Source: Paenibacillus sp. JCM 10914
GTDB lineage: Bacteria; Bacillota; Bacilli; Paenibacillales; Paenibacillaceae
Assembly (NCBI RefSeq): GCF_001315105.1
Contig: NZ_BAZR01000003.1
Span: 326,696 to 390,695 of the forward strand
Direction of reading: 5' to 3'
DNA: 64,000 nucleotides
A model generated the notes under the pieces. The model worked only from the letters and a program-made list of their open reading frames with translations, ran no database searches and was not told the origin of the DNA. How positions within the stretch are numbered: position 1 is the first letter of the stretch; each line of letters starts with the position of its first letter. The position numbers were made by a program, and so were the translations under genes. This document shows, one piece after another, positions 17,912 through 28,600 of the stretch.

Positions 17912-19927
17912 ATGAAAAAATGGTTATGCATAGCACTCATAGGCTTGATCGCATTAAGTGTTCTACCGCAGCCAGCTTCGGCGAGTCTTCCGTACCGAAC
18001 GGCGTATTATGACAGCAACCAGGCAGACTGGTTCTGGATTCAGCCAATTTACAGCCCGGCAGGCGCTTATTCAGCGGATTTTGGCGAACCGGTTGACCTA
18101 CATGTCGCTTCAGACGACCGCATCTACGTAGCGGATAAGAAGCAGAACCGGATCGTGGTACTGAATAAAGAAGGCTCCCTGCTCCGTACCATCGGCGAAG
18201 AGGAAGGTACAGGTCAGTTATCCTCTCCGGAGGGTGTATTCGTGACATCAGAACATGAAGTATATGTTGCTGATTCAGGCAATCAACGAATCGCCGTATT
18301 TGATCAACATGGCGTGTTTCAGCGTGAATTCAAGAAGCCGGATACCGCATTAATGGCTTCTGAACACTTTGTACCGGTCAAACTGGTCGTTGATCGTCGT
18401 GGCGTGATGTACATTCAATTGAATTCATCCTATCAGGGACTTGTTCGTTTAAATCCGCAGGGTGAATTCATGGGGTACTTCGGTGCCAATAAAGCGGATC
18501 AATCGATGCTCAACTGGTTAAAGAAGCTGGTTCTGAATAAAGAACAATTAGCCAAAGAGAAGGCAGCGCTGCCTAAACCGATTACGAACGTGTCACTGGA
18601 TCAAGACGGCTTCATCTATACGTCGACTGCGGGCGGCGAAGGTAAAGGCGCCATTCGTAAGCTGAATGCCGGCGGCGTCGACAGGTTCAAGAACATGACG
18701 CTGGAGAATGGTCACGGCATCGTCGATGTTGCCGTCGACCCGGATGCTTTTATCTACAATATTGATCTGGATTCCATGCGCATCAATATGTACGACCGTA
18801 ATGGAGAGGCGATGTTTGCCTTTGGACTTGTCAGTAAGGATACACAGCAGTATGGGATATTAGGGTATCCAACAGGCATCGGAGTAGACAGTGATCACGC
18901 GATTTGGATATCGGACAGTGGTACCAATACCGTGCATAAGTATGTCCGAACTGATTTTGGGCAGGACGTACTGAAAGCGTTGGCGCTGTATGCGGAAGGA
19001 AAATACGAACAGAGCAAGCCCTATTGGGAAGCCGTGTATGCACGAAATGATATGTATAACGGTACTTTTCAAGGCCTGGGCAAGGTGTTCCTGCATGAAG
19101 GGCGTAACGATGAGGCACTGATCTTCATGAAGGCTGCCATTGATACAGACGGTTATTCGAAAGCCTTCTGGCAACTCCGATTGGAGTGGCTCCAGAATCA
19201 TTTTATCGTCTTGGTGTTCAGTTTGATCGGAGTTGTACTGTTACTCCACTTCGGTAAACGGGCCATCCAAGCGTTCCTGCGAAAGCGAACGCTTCCGGAT
19301 AGCTGGAAGCAGCCTTTAGCAGATTTGCAGAATTTCAAATATGTGATGTTCCATCCATACGAAGGGTTCTACCGAATCAAGGAAGCCAGAATCGCGCCAT
19401 GGATTACGATCGCACTGCTGCTGCTCGTCATCGTGATTAAGATATGCAGAGTTTATTGGACGGGATTTCTCTTCCACCCCGTGGAGTTATCGGAAATTCA
19501 TTTATTGAAGGAATTGGGATTGTTCGCACTGCCTTGGGTCACCTGGATTATTGCCAATTACCTGGTCTGCAGCGTCAAGGACGGTGAGGGTAAATTCCGG
19601 GAAGTTGTCCAAGGAAGCGTGTATGCGCTCTCACCTTACGTATTCTTCTCGATTCCATTGCTGATTCTGTCCAATATTGTCTCACTGGATGAAGCGGTCC
19701 TGATTCATGCGATCAATATGGTGATGATGCTATGGATGCTCTCCATGTTCTTTGTAATGACACAGGTCATCCACAACTTCGAATTTGTGGAAACGATCAA
19801 AAACTCGACCTTATCCGTCTTGGCGATTCTGACCATTTGGATGTTCGGTTTCATTATTTTCGGTTTGTCCTATAATCTGTACGACTTTTTCTATGAGCTT
19901 TACAAAGAGGTGAACATCTATCAATAA
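17912..19927 (+). CDS. NHL-repeat beta-propeller, TPR-like and Yip1-domain membrane protein
   Basis: A 671-residue protein with an unusual layout. A signal peptide (MKKWLCIALIGLIALSVLPQPASA) is followed by NHL-type propeller repeats over residues 35-345, each ending in motifs such as DDRIYVADKKQNRIVVLNKEG and EHEVYVADSGNQRIAVFDQHG. A short TPR-like helical stretch follows (ALYAEGKYEQSKPYWEAVYARNDM, about 355-420), then one membrane helix, and a Yip1-like domain (about 460-660: FKYVMFHPYEGFYRIKEA and five or so membrane helices). The propeller should face outside, where it could bind glycan or protein. It sits between two permease pairs, so a role in assembling or sensing the uptake machinery is inferred, not shown. 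Confidence 0.85.
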   Translation: MKKWLCIALIGLIALSVLPQPASASLPYRTAYYDSNQADWFWIQPIYSPAGAYSADFGEPVDLHVASDDRIYVADKKQNRIVVLNKEGSLLRTIGEEEGTGQLSSPEGVFVTSEHEVYVADSGNQRIAVFDQHGVFQREFKKPDTALMASEHFVPVKLVVDRRGVMYIQLNSSYQGLVRLNPQGEFMGYFGANKADQSMLNWLKKLVLNKEQLAKEKAALPKPITNVSLDQDGFIYTSTAGGEGKGAIRKLNAGGVDRFKNMTLENGHGIVDVAVDPDAFIYNIDLDSMRINMYDRNGEAMFAFGLVSKDTQQYGILGYPTGIGVDSDHAIWISDSGTNTVHKYVRTDFGQDVLKALALYAEGKYEQSKPYWEAVYARNDMYNGTFQGLGKVFLHEGRNDEALIFMKAAIDTDGYSKAFWQLRLEWLQNHFIVLVFSLIGVVLLLHFGKRAIQAFLRKRTLPDSWKQPLADLQNFKYVMFHPYEGFYRIKEARIAPWITIALLLLVIVIKICRVYWTGFLFHPVELSEIHLLKELGLFALPWVTWIIANYLVCSVKDGEGKFREVVQGSVYALSPYVFFSIPLLILSNIVSLDEAVLIHAINMVMMLWMLSMFFVMTQVIHNFEFVETIKNSTLSVLAILTIWMFGFIIFGLSYNLYDFFYELYKEVNIYQ

Positions 19928-22145
19928 CACACACAAACGAAAATGGAGCAGAGCCGGATGGGTCGTCGTTGTTGTGCTTGTACTTGTCTTGATGCTGATC
20001 ATGCTTGTGGTAAAGCCGTGGCAGCAGAGTACGGCCGAAACTTTTGCCGCCACGGGCATCAGCGATGCGTTACCGGAGAAAGATCCGCTTTACGCAAGTG
20101 CACCCTGGTCCCCGTCACCCGGGCAGGACGGATATGCGATCGCTGTTGAGAATGATCATTATGCATTGTATGTCGATCCGATCACGACCCAAATCTTCGT
20201 ACAGGATAAGGGTAGCGGCTACCGTTGGAACAGTAATCCGACGGATGAAGAACTTGCCGGCGAGACCGTCAAGGGACAGCTGCTTGATAACTTGCAATCG
20301 CCGTTCGTATTGACTCATGTCCGCACGCAAGGGGCGGATCAGACCGTAAGGGAGTCATTGAACAGTAAATCACCCAGCATGGAGACCACGCTGATCCGTC
20401 AAGAGAATGGAGTGCAGATTGATTACTGGTTCTCTGATAAACAGCTCGGCTTTGCGATTCAGTATGAATTGACGACAGATGGCTTGAAGGTCAAAGTGCC
20501 GGCTGCAGGCATCCGCGAAGAAGGAGAGCATGTGATGTTCACTTTGGATGTCCTGCCGCATTTCGGCTCCGCACAGGCGAGTGAGGACGGATATCTATTT
20601 GTACCCGATGGTCCCGGCGGATTGATCCGGTATGACACGACGCACGCTAATCTGTCAAGAGGGTATACGCATCAGGTGTACGGCAAGGAGCTAACGAACG
20701 CTGGTAATTATAACTTGCTTGGTATGAACAGGGAAAATATCGCCTATCCGGTATTCGGGCTGAAGCGTGGAGATCAAGCATTTGTGGCGGTTATGAGTAA
20801 AGGCGAGGATTCCGCGAATGTGGTCGCCTTGGCTCCGGGCCAACGATCCTCTTTTTTTAATGTGTACTCAAGTCAGATCTACCGTGAAGAGTATCTTTAT
20901 CGAATGAGTAGGCTGGCTACACCGAGCAGGGCAGTTCAGAAGCGAATACTGGACATGGACCGTGAGGTAGAGTATCGCTTCCTGAGTGGAGTGCAAGCTT
21001 CCTACGTGGGCATGGCAAATGCTTATCGGGATTACCTCCATGAAACCGGACAATTGGGTGAGGCTTTGCAACCGGTGGAGCATATCCCCCTCTATCTGAA
21101 ATTGATGGGCGGTAATTACGAAAATGCCTTCGGCCGAGTTCAATACGTTGCTACAACGACGTTTGATCAGGCGACCGAAATCGTTGAGCGACTGCAACAA
21201 CAGGGGATCGCTTCGCTTCAAACGATATTCTATGGCTGGCAGGATCAAGGGGATTACAACATGGGGAAACGCTTCCCGATCGAGAAGTCTCTTGGGGGCG
21301 AGAGCGGCGCCAAATCATTTGTCAGCGCGATGAAGGAATCCGGAAGCGGAGTGATGTTTCATGAAGACTTCCTCTGGGTGGACAGCAATTCCGCTTTTTC
21401 CGGCAAGACCGATGCGATTCGCGGGATAGACGGAACAGCATATTACGAGGAGGGGTGGTATTTAGCCAAGCCGAAGCATACTGCTGCAAGTGCGGCTAAT
21501 ACCATCGCCAAACTGAAAGACGTAGGCGTGGAAGGGATCCATTATAGCGGGCTCGGTGAGATATTAGTTCATGATTACGAGATCAATGGCATCCGAACAA
21601 GGGAATATACGAAGACCGTATACAACGGATTGTTAGACTATACGCGCAATGAGATGGGGAAAGCCAGCGTCGAGCGAGGCAATGCTTATGTGCTGGGCAA
21701 CTCTGATTTCATTGACAGAATGCCTTCTACATCCAGTTACGATTTCATGATCGATGAAACCGTGCCCTTTTATCCGATTGCCCTGCACGGTTATGTCCCA
21801 TACACCTTCGGCGAAGGCAATCTGCGTGATGATGAAGACATGGAGTTCTTGAAAGCGATCGAGTATGGTGCTCTTCCCTCGTTCTTCGTTACTCACGATG
21901 ATTCCCGAAAGCTCAAAAACACCCCTGTTCGCGGCCTGTATAGCAGCAGGTTCGACAAGTGGGAAAGTCGGATCATTGAAGAGTACAAATACTTTGACAG
22001 TTTAAGTGATCTGTACTCGCTTCGAATCGTTAATCATGAACGTCTGAGTGACCAACGTTATGTGACCACATATGAGGATGGTACTCGCGTGATGGTGGAT
22101 TATGCGGCCAGAAGCTTCAAAGTGGAGAAGGGAGCAGCGCAATGA
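19920..22145 (+). CDS. DUF5696-type membrane-anchored, glycosidase-like protein with a possible ATC start
   Basis: The frame reads a basic stretch (NNTHKRKWSRAGW), a membrane anchor (VVVVVLVLVLMLIMLVV) and a large outside region of about 700 residues. The first part is beta-rich (DHYALYVDPITTQIFVQDKGSGYRWNSNP), like the N-terminal sandwich of glycosidases; the second looks like a TIM barrel (IFYGWQDQGDYNMGKRFPIEKSLGG, VMFHEDFLWVDSN, VEGIHYSGLGEILVHDYE). I place it in the DUF5696 family and infer a surface glycosidase. The first ATG is at 19974 inside the anchor. The basic N-terminus can only be made from ATC at 19920, which has AAAGAGGTG at ideal spacing and overlaps the previous stop by 8 bp. 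If that is not used, start is 19974. Confidence 0.8.
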   Translation: MNNTHKRKWSRAGWVVVVVLVLVLMLIMLVVKPWQQSTAETFAATGISDALPEKDPLYASAPWSPSPGQDGYAIAVENDHYALYVDPITTQIFVQDKGSGYRWNSNPTDEELAGETVKGQLLDNLQSPFVLTHVRTQGADQTVRESLNSKSPSMETTLIRQENGVQIDYWFSDKQLGFAIQYELTTDGLKVKVPAAGIREEGEHVMFTLDVLPHFGSAQASEDGYLFVPDGPGGLIRYDTTHANLSRGYTHQVYGKELTNAGNYNLLGMNRENIAYPVFGLKRGDQAFVAVMSKGEDSANVVALAPGQRSSFFNVYSSQIYREEYLYRMSRLATPSRAVQKRILDMDREVEYRFLSGVQASYVGMANAYRDYLHETGQLGEALQPVEHIPLYLKLMGGNYENAFGRVQYVATTTFDQATEIVERLQQQGIASLQTIFYGWQDQGDYNMGKRFPIEKSLGGESGAKSFVSAMKESGSGVMFHEDFLWVDSNSAFSGKTDAIRGIDGTAYYEEGWYLAKPKHTAASAANTIAKLKDVGVEGIHYSGLGEILVHDYEINGIRTREYTKTVYNGLLDYTRNEMGKASVERGNAYVLGNSDFIDRMPSTSSYDFMIDETVPFYPIALHGYVPYTFGEGNLRDDEDMEFLKAIEYGALPSFFVTHDDSRKLKNTPVRGLYSSRFDKWESRIIEEYKYFDSLSDLYSLRIVNHERLSDQRYVTTYEDGTRVMVDYAARSFKVEKGAAQ

Positions 22146-23038
22146 GCCAGTTGCAGGAACACAAGAAGAAGGCGATTCAGTACCACATCAAGCGCTATGG
22201 CATCGGCATGCTGTTCATGCTGCCCTGGATGATTGGCTTTTGCGTGTTCGTAGCGATCCCCATCGGTTGGTCCATGTTCATGTCGCTACATAAAGTGGCC
22301 GTGGTACCTGGCGGGTTCAAGTATGATTGGATCGGCATGAAGAACTATCGGGATGCGTTCCTGAAAGACAACGTGTTTCCGATTGAGATGATCACCTATT
22401 TCCAGCAAATGCTGCTGATGGTCCCGATCATCGTCATTTTTGCCCTGCTGATATCGCTGCTGCTCAATCAGAAGTTCCCCGGCAGATTTATTTATCGTGC
22501 TTTATTCTTTCTGCCTGTTATCTTTGCCACCGGCCAAGTGCTGTCCGAGTTGTTTACGCAGGGAGCTGGCGACATTCCATTTCTGGATCAATACAATCTG
22601 GAACCGATCGTCAGGCAGTATGTCGGAGGCGAAATGGCCAAGACCGTTATGGAGGTGCTCGGCAGGGTAGTTCTGATTCTCTGGTATTCCGGGGTTCAGA
22701 TCTTGATCTTTATCGCTGGATTCCAGACGATTTCACCGTCCATATACGAAGCTGTACGGATTGATGGAGCATCGCCATGGGACAGCTTCTGGAAGATTAC
22801 GCTTCCGGCCAGCGTGCCGTTCATTAGCTTAAATGTTCTGTATACCATCATCGACCTCTTTACCTTCCCGCTCAATCCGGTGCTGCAGCATATTCGTGAC
22901 AACATGTTCAAAGTAGATACCGGGTATGGTTATGCCAGTGCATTGGCATGGATCTACTTCGGGTTCATCTTTGTTCTGATTGCCATCGTACTCGGAATGT
23001 TCAGTCGCAGCATGCGTCAGAGGAGGAGAAGAGCATGA
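22142..23038 (+). CDS. Sugar ABC transporter permease, second pair, MalF-like
   Basis: A 298-residue CUT1 permease with six predicted membrane helices and the EAA loop SIYEAVRIDGASPWDSFWKITLPASVPFI. The N-terminus (KRYGIGMLFMLPWMIGFCVFVAIPIGWSMFMS) is typical of the LplB/YtcP-like group that takes up polysaccharide fragments in Bacillales. It overlaps the previous gene by 4 bp (ATGA) and the next gene by 4 bp. It is the first member of the second permease pair in the operon. Confidence 0.92.
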   Translation: MSQLQEHKKKAIQYHIKRYGIGMLFMLPWMIGFCVFVAIPIGWSMFMSLHKVAVVPGGFKYDWIGMKNYRDAFLKDNVFPIEMITYFQQMLLMVPIIVIFALLISLLLNQKFPGRFIYRALFFLPVIFATGQVLSELFTQGAGDIPFLDQYNLEPIVRQYVGGEMAKTVMEVLGRVVLILWYSGVQILIFIAGFQTISPSIYEAVRIDGASPWDSFWKITLPASVPFISLNVLYTIIDLFTFPLNPVLQHIRDNMFKVDTGYGYASALAWIYFGFIFVLIAIVLGMFSRSMRQRRRRA

Positions 23039-24011
23039 AAGTAGAGATATGGCTGGACCGAGCCAAAGATTATGCAAGGGAACTGATATGGCGCAGACAG
23101 TCTCAGCGAGTTAAGGTTGCCCTGCTCGGCAGGAACCTGTCGGATGGGCTGCTGGCTAAACTGGTAATTTATTTATTGCTGTCCATCGTCGCTTATCTAT
23201 ATCTGCAGCCGCTGCTCTATATGGTGTCCACCATGTTAAAGACGGTTAGCGATCTGCTTGACCCTGCCGTTAAATGGATTCCCCGCGTCGTTACCTGGGA
23301 GAACCTGACCAAAGCTTATGAAGGACTGCAATACCCGGAAGCACTGCGAAATACGGCCGTCATAGCGCTTACATGTTCCATTGTTCAGGTAATGGTCTGT
23401 TCCATGACCGGATACGCGCTTGCACGGCTGGCTGTACCGTTCAAAGGATTGATTACGGCACTGGTATTGTTGACATTTCTCATACCGCCTCAGGTGATCA
23501 TCATTCCGTTGTACGTCATTTTCAGTAAGCTGGGACTGCTGAATACACTATTCGTATTCCTGATTCCAGCGATCTTCGGGCAAGGGTTGAAGGGTGCGTT
23601 ATTTATACTCATCTTCCGTCAATTCTTCAAATCGCAGCGCCGAGCCTGGAAGAGGCAGCGAAGCTGGACGGTGCGTCCGCAGGCAGACTTTATTTCCGTA
23701 TTATGCTGCCGCTGGCTCAATCCGCCTGTCTGGTTGTCTTTCTCTTCTCATTCATCTGGTATTGGAACATGTACTATGAGCCGTCCATGTTCTTGGCCAA
23801 AGGGTTTACACCGTTATCGATCCGTCTTGACAATCTGGAATCCGTGCTGAATCCATCGCTGCTTGGCAACAGGGAATCGGTTCAGAATCCGGTAACGGAA
23901 GGGACGAAGATGGCAGCCGCATTTCTGATTATATTTCCGCCAATGCTCATCTTTATGTTCCTGCAACGTTGGTTCATTACCGGAATTGAGCGTACAGGAA
24001 TCGTGGAGTAG
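23035..24011 (+). pseudogene. Carbohydrate ABC transporter permease, second pair, MalG-like, split by one-base frameshift
   Basis: Two frames (23035 to about 23630, and about 23631 to 24011) make one 325-residue permease. The first contains YLYLQPLLYMVSTMLK and GYALARLAVPFKGL; the second contains LEEAAKLDGASAGRLYFRIMLPLAQSA, the EAA coupling loop, and YEPSMFL. The break sits just before the EAA motif: adding one A to AAA at 23629-23631 gives FFKIAAPSLEEAAKLDGA. Without it the protein would lose its ATPase contact and last two helices, and the second permease pair would be dead. The start ATG overlaps the previous stop. I expect the gene to be intact in the organism. Confidence 0.85.
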
Positions 24012-24152
24012 ACCCTGGGATGGAATCATACTTGATACAGAAGATCGATGGATTTTACTGGAAAGGGGGAATGTCGGCCGGAGGCGGCTGCCCGGGTGGT
24101 CTGTATTTCTTGTGGTATATCAAAAATAAGTTCAAATTGGGGAGGAAGTAGC

Positions 24153-25517
24153 TTGAAAAAGAAGCGTTTTGCGACATCTATCATGGCAATCATTCTGTCA
24201 CTGACATTTATGTTGGCGGGCTGCAGCGGAAATTCGGGGACGAGCGGTAACACGGATAATCCACCGCCAGCAGGGAATTCGGACACGGCGGTGACGGAGC
24301 CAGGTGCAGATGAGAACCGGGATCCGGTTACACTGAAATTCATTTCCTGGAAAGATGGCTCGTACGATGAATTATATGAGTTGTTCCACCAAAAATACCC
24401 TTGGATTACCATTGAGCAAATTCCGGTCAATTCACAGCCGATTATGGAAATCATAGCATCGCTTGAAGCGGCCGGAACCCCTGCTGATGTGACCGAAATC
24501 GATAGTGATCTGGTTGTGTTTGAGCAAGGCGGTCTCATCGAGGATCTTACGCCTTACATCGATAGCAGCGACATCTTCCAGAATGCGCAGTTTCCTGACG
24601 GCTTTTTGGACACCATGTCGTTCAACGGGAAGAGATTAGCCATACCTATGGTCGATGTGCCTATGTGGGTCTTGGTGAACAAAGATTTGCTGGCGAAGCA
24701 TGGCGTTGATATGCCATCCAATGATTGGACTTATGATGATTTCCGGAATGTTGCCAAGCAAATCACAGATCCGAATGCGGGAGAGTACGGAATAACCACG
24801 CAACCGGAAATTCAAATGCGGATGCTCTCCAGTAAAGCCATCGCCGATGGTTATGCCGCGAACCACCAATACATGAATGAAGATATGACACATAGTTTGC
24901 TAAGCACGCCGGAGATTATGAACGAAGTGAGATGGTTCCAGGAACTGGTCACCAAGGACGGATCGATGCAGAGCGAAGCGGCTGCAGAAGCAGATGGCAA
25001 TGTAAGCAAGGATTTCATCAACGGCAAGACAGGCTTTGCGATAGGCGGGGACTGGGTCCTTCCAACATTGAAGGAAAAAGCGCCGTTTGAATGGGATGTG
25101 CTTCCGTTCCCTAAAGGGAAAGTAAGCCAGCCGGGCTATTCCATCTATGGACCGCTCGCCATGCTCTCCGGCTCCCAGCAAAAAGAGGCTGCATTCCTGT
25201 GGCTCAGCTTCCAATTCACGCCGGAAGCCCAGAAATGGAAGATCGACCAAGGAGCGAATGCGTCCGTGATGGATCCGGAAATTCTCTCCTATTACGATGA
25301 TGCTCCAATCTGGGAAGGCAAGAACATTGATGCGGTAAAAATTGCCCAACAGAACGCCAGAATTCAGTCTGGTCTGACCGTTGTGGGATGGGGAGATTAT
25401 AACTACAACAACATCATAAATGATATCGTATTCGGAGACCGAGATATTAACGATATCATCCCGGAAACCGAAGCGTGGAACAAGAATGCAAACGAGATGC
25501 GTGAGGCACTGAAGTAA
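24153..25517 (+). CDS. Sugar ABC transporter solute-binding lipoprotein
   Basis: A 454-residue family 1 extracellular solute-binding protein. The signal peptide ends in lipobox LAGC (FMLAGCSGNSG), followed by a low-complexity Ser/Gly/Asn/Pro linker, so the mature protein is lipid-anchored. The fold then starts with VTLKFISWKDGSYDELYELF. DVTEIDSDLVVFEQGGLIEDLTPYI and KTGFAIGGDWVLPTLK match the sugar-binding family. The TTG start at 24153 follows GGGGAGG. It closes the operon, ahead of the hairpin at 25529, and most probably serves the second permease pair. Confidence 0.92.
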   Translation: MKKKRFATSIMAIILSLTFMLAGCSGNSGTSGNTDNPPPAGNSDTAVTEPGADENRDPVTLKFISWKDGSYDELYELFHQKYPWITIEQIPVNSQPIMEIIASLEAAGTPADVTEIDSDLVVFEQGGLIEDLTPYIDSSDIFQNAQFPDGFLDTMSFNGKRLAIPMVDVPMWVLVNKDLLAKHGVDMPSNDWTYDDFRNVAKQITDPNAGEYGITTQPEIQMRMLSSKAIADGYAANHQYMNEDMTHSLLSTPEIMNEVRWFQELVTKDGSMQSEAAAEADGNVSKDFINGKTGFAIGGDWVLPTLKEKAPFEWDVLPFPKGKVSQPGYSIYGPLAMLSGSQQKEAAFLWLSFQFTPEAQKWKIDQGANASVMDPEILSYYDDAPIWEGKNIDAVKIAQQNARIQSGLTVVGWGDYNYNNIINDIVFGDRDINDIIPETEAWNKNANEMREALK

Positions 25518-25528
25518 TCTGAAGTTCG

Positions 25529-25570
25529 AAGAACAACCGTTGGTCCTGGGATCAACGGTTGTTCTTGTTG
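25529..25570 (+). terminator. Hairpin after the ABC operon
   Basis: AAGAACAACCGTTGGTC and GATCAACGGTTGTTCTT form a 17-bp stem with one G-T pair and a CTGG loop, then TGTTGG. The T-rich tail lies partly in the stem. It shares its core with the hairpin at 48612. Confidence 0.75.
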
Positions 25571-25621
25571 GTATTGAGTACGATTCATGCATACAATCAT
25601 ATTTTTAGGAGGAACCCTCAT

Positions 25622-28600
25622 ATGATGCCAGATATACAGTTGGAGCGAATGCTAGGGAAGTTAGTTCGCTTTACCAAGACGATTGAACCCCTGATGTTCA
25701 GTAAAGTGGATGAAGTGTCCATGCGAAAATTCCATACTACCGAATCCCTGTATTCGATTCCTGAAGATTCGCAATTTACGGATTGCAAGAAGGGGGATGT
25801 ATGGGCAGGAGAAAAAACCTACTGCTGGTTTAAAGGAAGCTATCAAGTAGCTCCTCATCTGGCCGGTCAACATTTATATTTGTATCCTCACATCGGCGGA
25901 TATGAAATGATGATGTGGGTCGATGGTGTACCCTCTGGCATTTTCTGCTCCAAAATCATTGTGAACAGCCATGGTAACCATTACTGTGACATGCTGAAAC
26001 AAGATGTCACTGGTGAAGAGAACATCGAGATTGCTTTGGAAGTTTATGCTCATCATGATTTCCCGGGTGTAGCGCCTCTGGAAACGGAGAGTCAAGGCAA
26101 CTTTACTTACATCTATGAAGGCGTTGATATTTGCACGAAGAACGATGAAATATGCGAATTCTATTTTGATTTAAAAACGCTCAATCAAGTGGTTCATAAA
26201 TTGGACGCCAACAGCTTTGTGCGAAGCAATATGATTGCAAGGCTCGTCGAAGTCCATAAAGTGCTGTATTACGATTACGATAATGTGGATCACGATACCT
26301 TCATGAATGCCATACGAACAGCACAACCCATTCTAAAAGATCTACTAAAAAACCAGAACTCCGTTTCCGCGCCAAGTGCCGGAATCATTGGACATTCTCA
26401 CATGGATACGGCGTGGTTGTGGCATAAAGACGAGACATTGAAGAAATGTACACGCACCTATGCCAATCAATTAAATCTCATGAAACAGTACGATGAATAT
26501 AAATTCGTTCAAAGCTCCGCCTACCATACGGCCTTGGTACAGAGACATTACCCGGAAGTGTTCGAAGGGATTAAAGAGCAGGTGGCAAAAGGACGCTATG
26601 AACCCAATGGCGGGGTATGGATCGAGAGCGATTGCAATTTACCTAATGGCGAATACTTAATACGCCAATTTATCTGGGGACAACGATACACACAGGAGCA
26701 TTTTAATTACCGATCGGATTGTTTTTGGTTACCGGATACGTTCGGCTATAGCGCTTCTTTGCCTCAGATCATGAAGGGATGCGGGATCAAGTATTTCCTG
26801 ACAACGAAAATGGACTGGAATGACACGAACGTATTCCCGTATGACACGTTTATTTGGAAAGGATTAGACGGTTCCAAAGTCTTCGTTCATTTTAATCGAA
26901 CACATATCTGGCCAGATGCTGCAAGCTTGGTGGATTATGTTGCCGGTGGAGACCATAGGGCAATCAAGGAGAAATCGGTCACCAACAAAAGGCTATTAGC
27001 ATACGGTTTTGGCGATGGTGGTGGTGGTCCGCAATTCGAAATGATTGAAATGGCACGCCGCGTCAGGGATTTAGAAGGGATTCCCAAAGCGAAGCATACT
27101 ACGGTGAGTGAGTTTATGAGAGAGCTCGAAGCATCAGCAGCGGATCCATCCACATTCAGTGGTGAGCTCTATCTGGAATTGCATCGCGGCACATTGACCA
27201 ATCAGCATAATATTAAAAGGAATAACAGGCTGGCCGAAATCGCTTTAAGAAACTTGGAATATGTGACGGTACGTGAAGCTATTCGAAACCATACCATAGC
27301 CAGTGACGAGAAAATCCGTCCGCTTATGGAAGACATGCTGGTTAACCAATTCCATGATATTTTGCCGGGCACGAGCATAGCCAGGGTGCATGATGAGTCT
27401 CTGGCCGAGACAACGGCGATTATCGAACAATCGGCGCAATATATCCGTGAATTGATCAATACAGATAAGATATCGCAATCCCGAACGATTATGAACACCT
27501 TATCCTTTGACCGGAGTGAAGTGGTTTATCTGGATGATGTTGACGGCATGAAGGTTCAAGGCGACTATCGCCAGCAAGTAACGACCGACATACATGGCAA
27601 CAAGAAACTAGCCGTATATGTCACCGTACCCGCGTTCTCCAGCATCGTGTTGACACTGGAAGAAGGCACACCTGCAGGTGCATCAGAATTTACTCTGAAG
27701 GAAAATCAATTGGAAACGCCTTTAGTCAAAGTCAGCTTTAATGAGAAGGGTTACATCGAATCATTCTTTGACAAGAAAGCCAAGCGGGAGCTGCGCGGTG
27801 AAGGCTACGCATTCAATACGTTCCTTATAGCCGAGGATGTTCCGACCGCATGGGACAATTGGGATTTGGACGTAGACAGCCAGTACAAATTCGCAGATAC
27901 CGCCAAACTGATTTCCAGGGAAGCGATCGCGAACGGTCCTGTTGAACTGCGTATCCGCAGCAATTATCAAATAACGGAGCAGACCACCATCGTTCAAGAT
28001 ATGGTGTTCTACCATCACAGTCCTGAAGTGAGATTCGATACCCTTATAGATTGGCAGAATGAACACCGTTTCTTGAAAACGGCATTTGACACATCGCTTT
28101 TTACGAATACAGCCAAACAGGAAATCCAGTTCGGTTATATTGAACGTCCAACAACAAGAAACAATTCTATAGAAAAGGCAAAGTTCGAAGTTGTGAATCA
28201 TAAATACACCGATTTGTCCGAAGCACGGTATGGGGCCGCCTTATTGAATGATTGCAAATATGGAATCAGCGTGGAGAATTCCAGCATGCAACTCTCGCTG
28301 CATAAAGGTGGTAATCGACCGGACCCTCGCGGCGATAAAGGCTTACATGAATGCAGTTATTCCTTCTTGCCTCATGAGGGCAGCTTTAATGCCAAGAATG
28401 TTATACAACCCGCTTATCAATTCAATATCAAGCCGCTAATATTTGAAGGGGAGTTTCAGGAGAGCGGGCTGTTATCGATAGAAGCTGATAATATTCTCGT
28501 TGAAACGATCAAACCGTTAGAAAGTAATGAAAAAGGCTTTGTCATTCGCATGTATGAAGCTGAAGGCGCGTATACCATTACATCGTGGAAGTTAAATGTT

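Noticed and set aside
24900..25592. Antisense open frame over the lipoprotein binding gene (230 codons)
   Set aside because: It spans the terminator and has no ribosome-binding site or motif.
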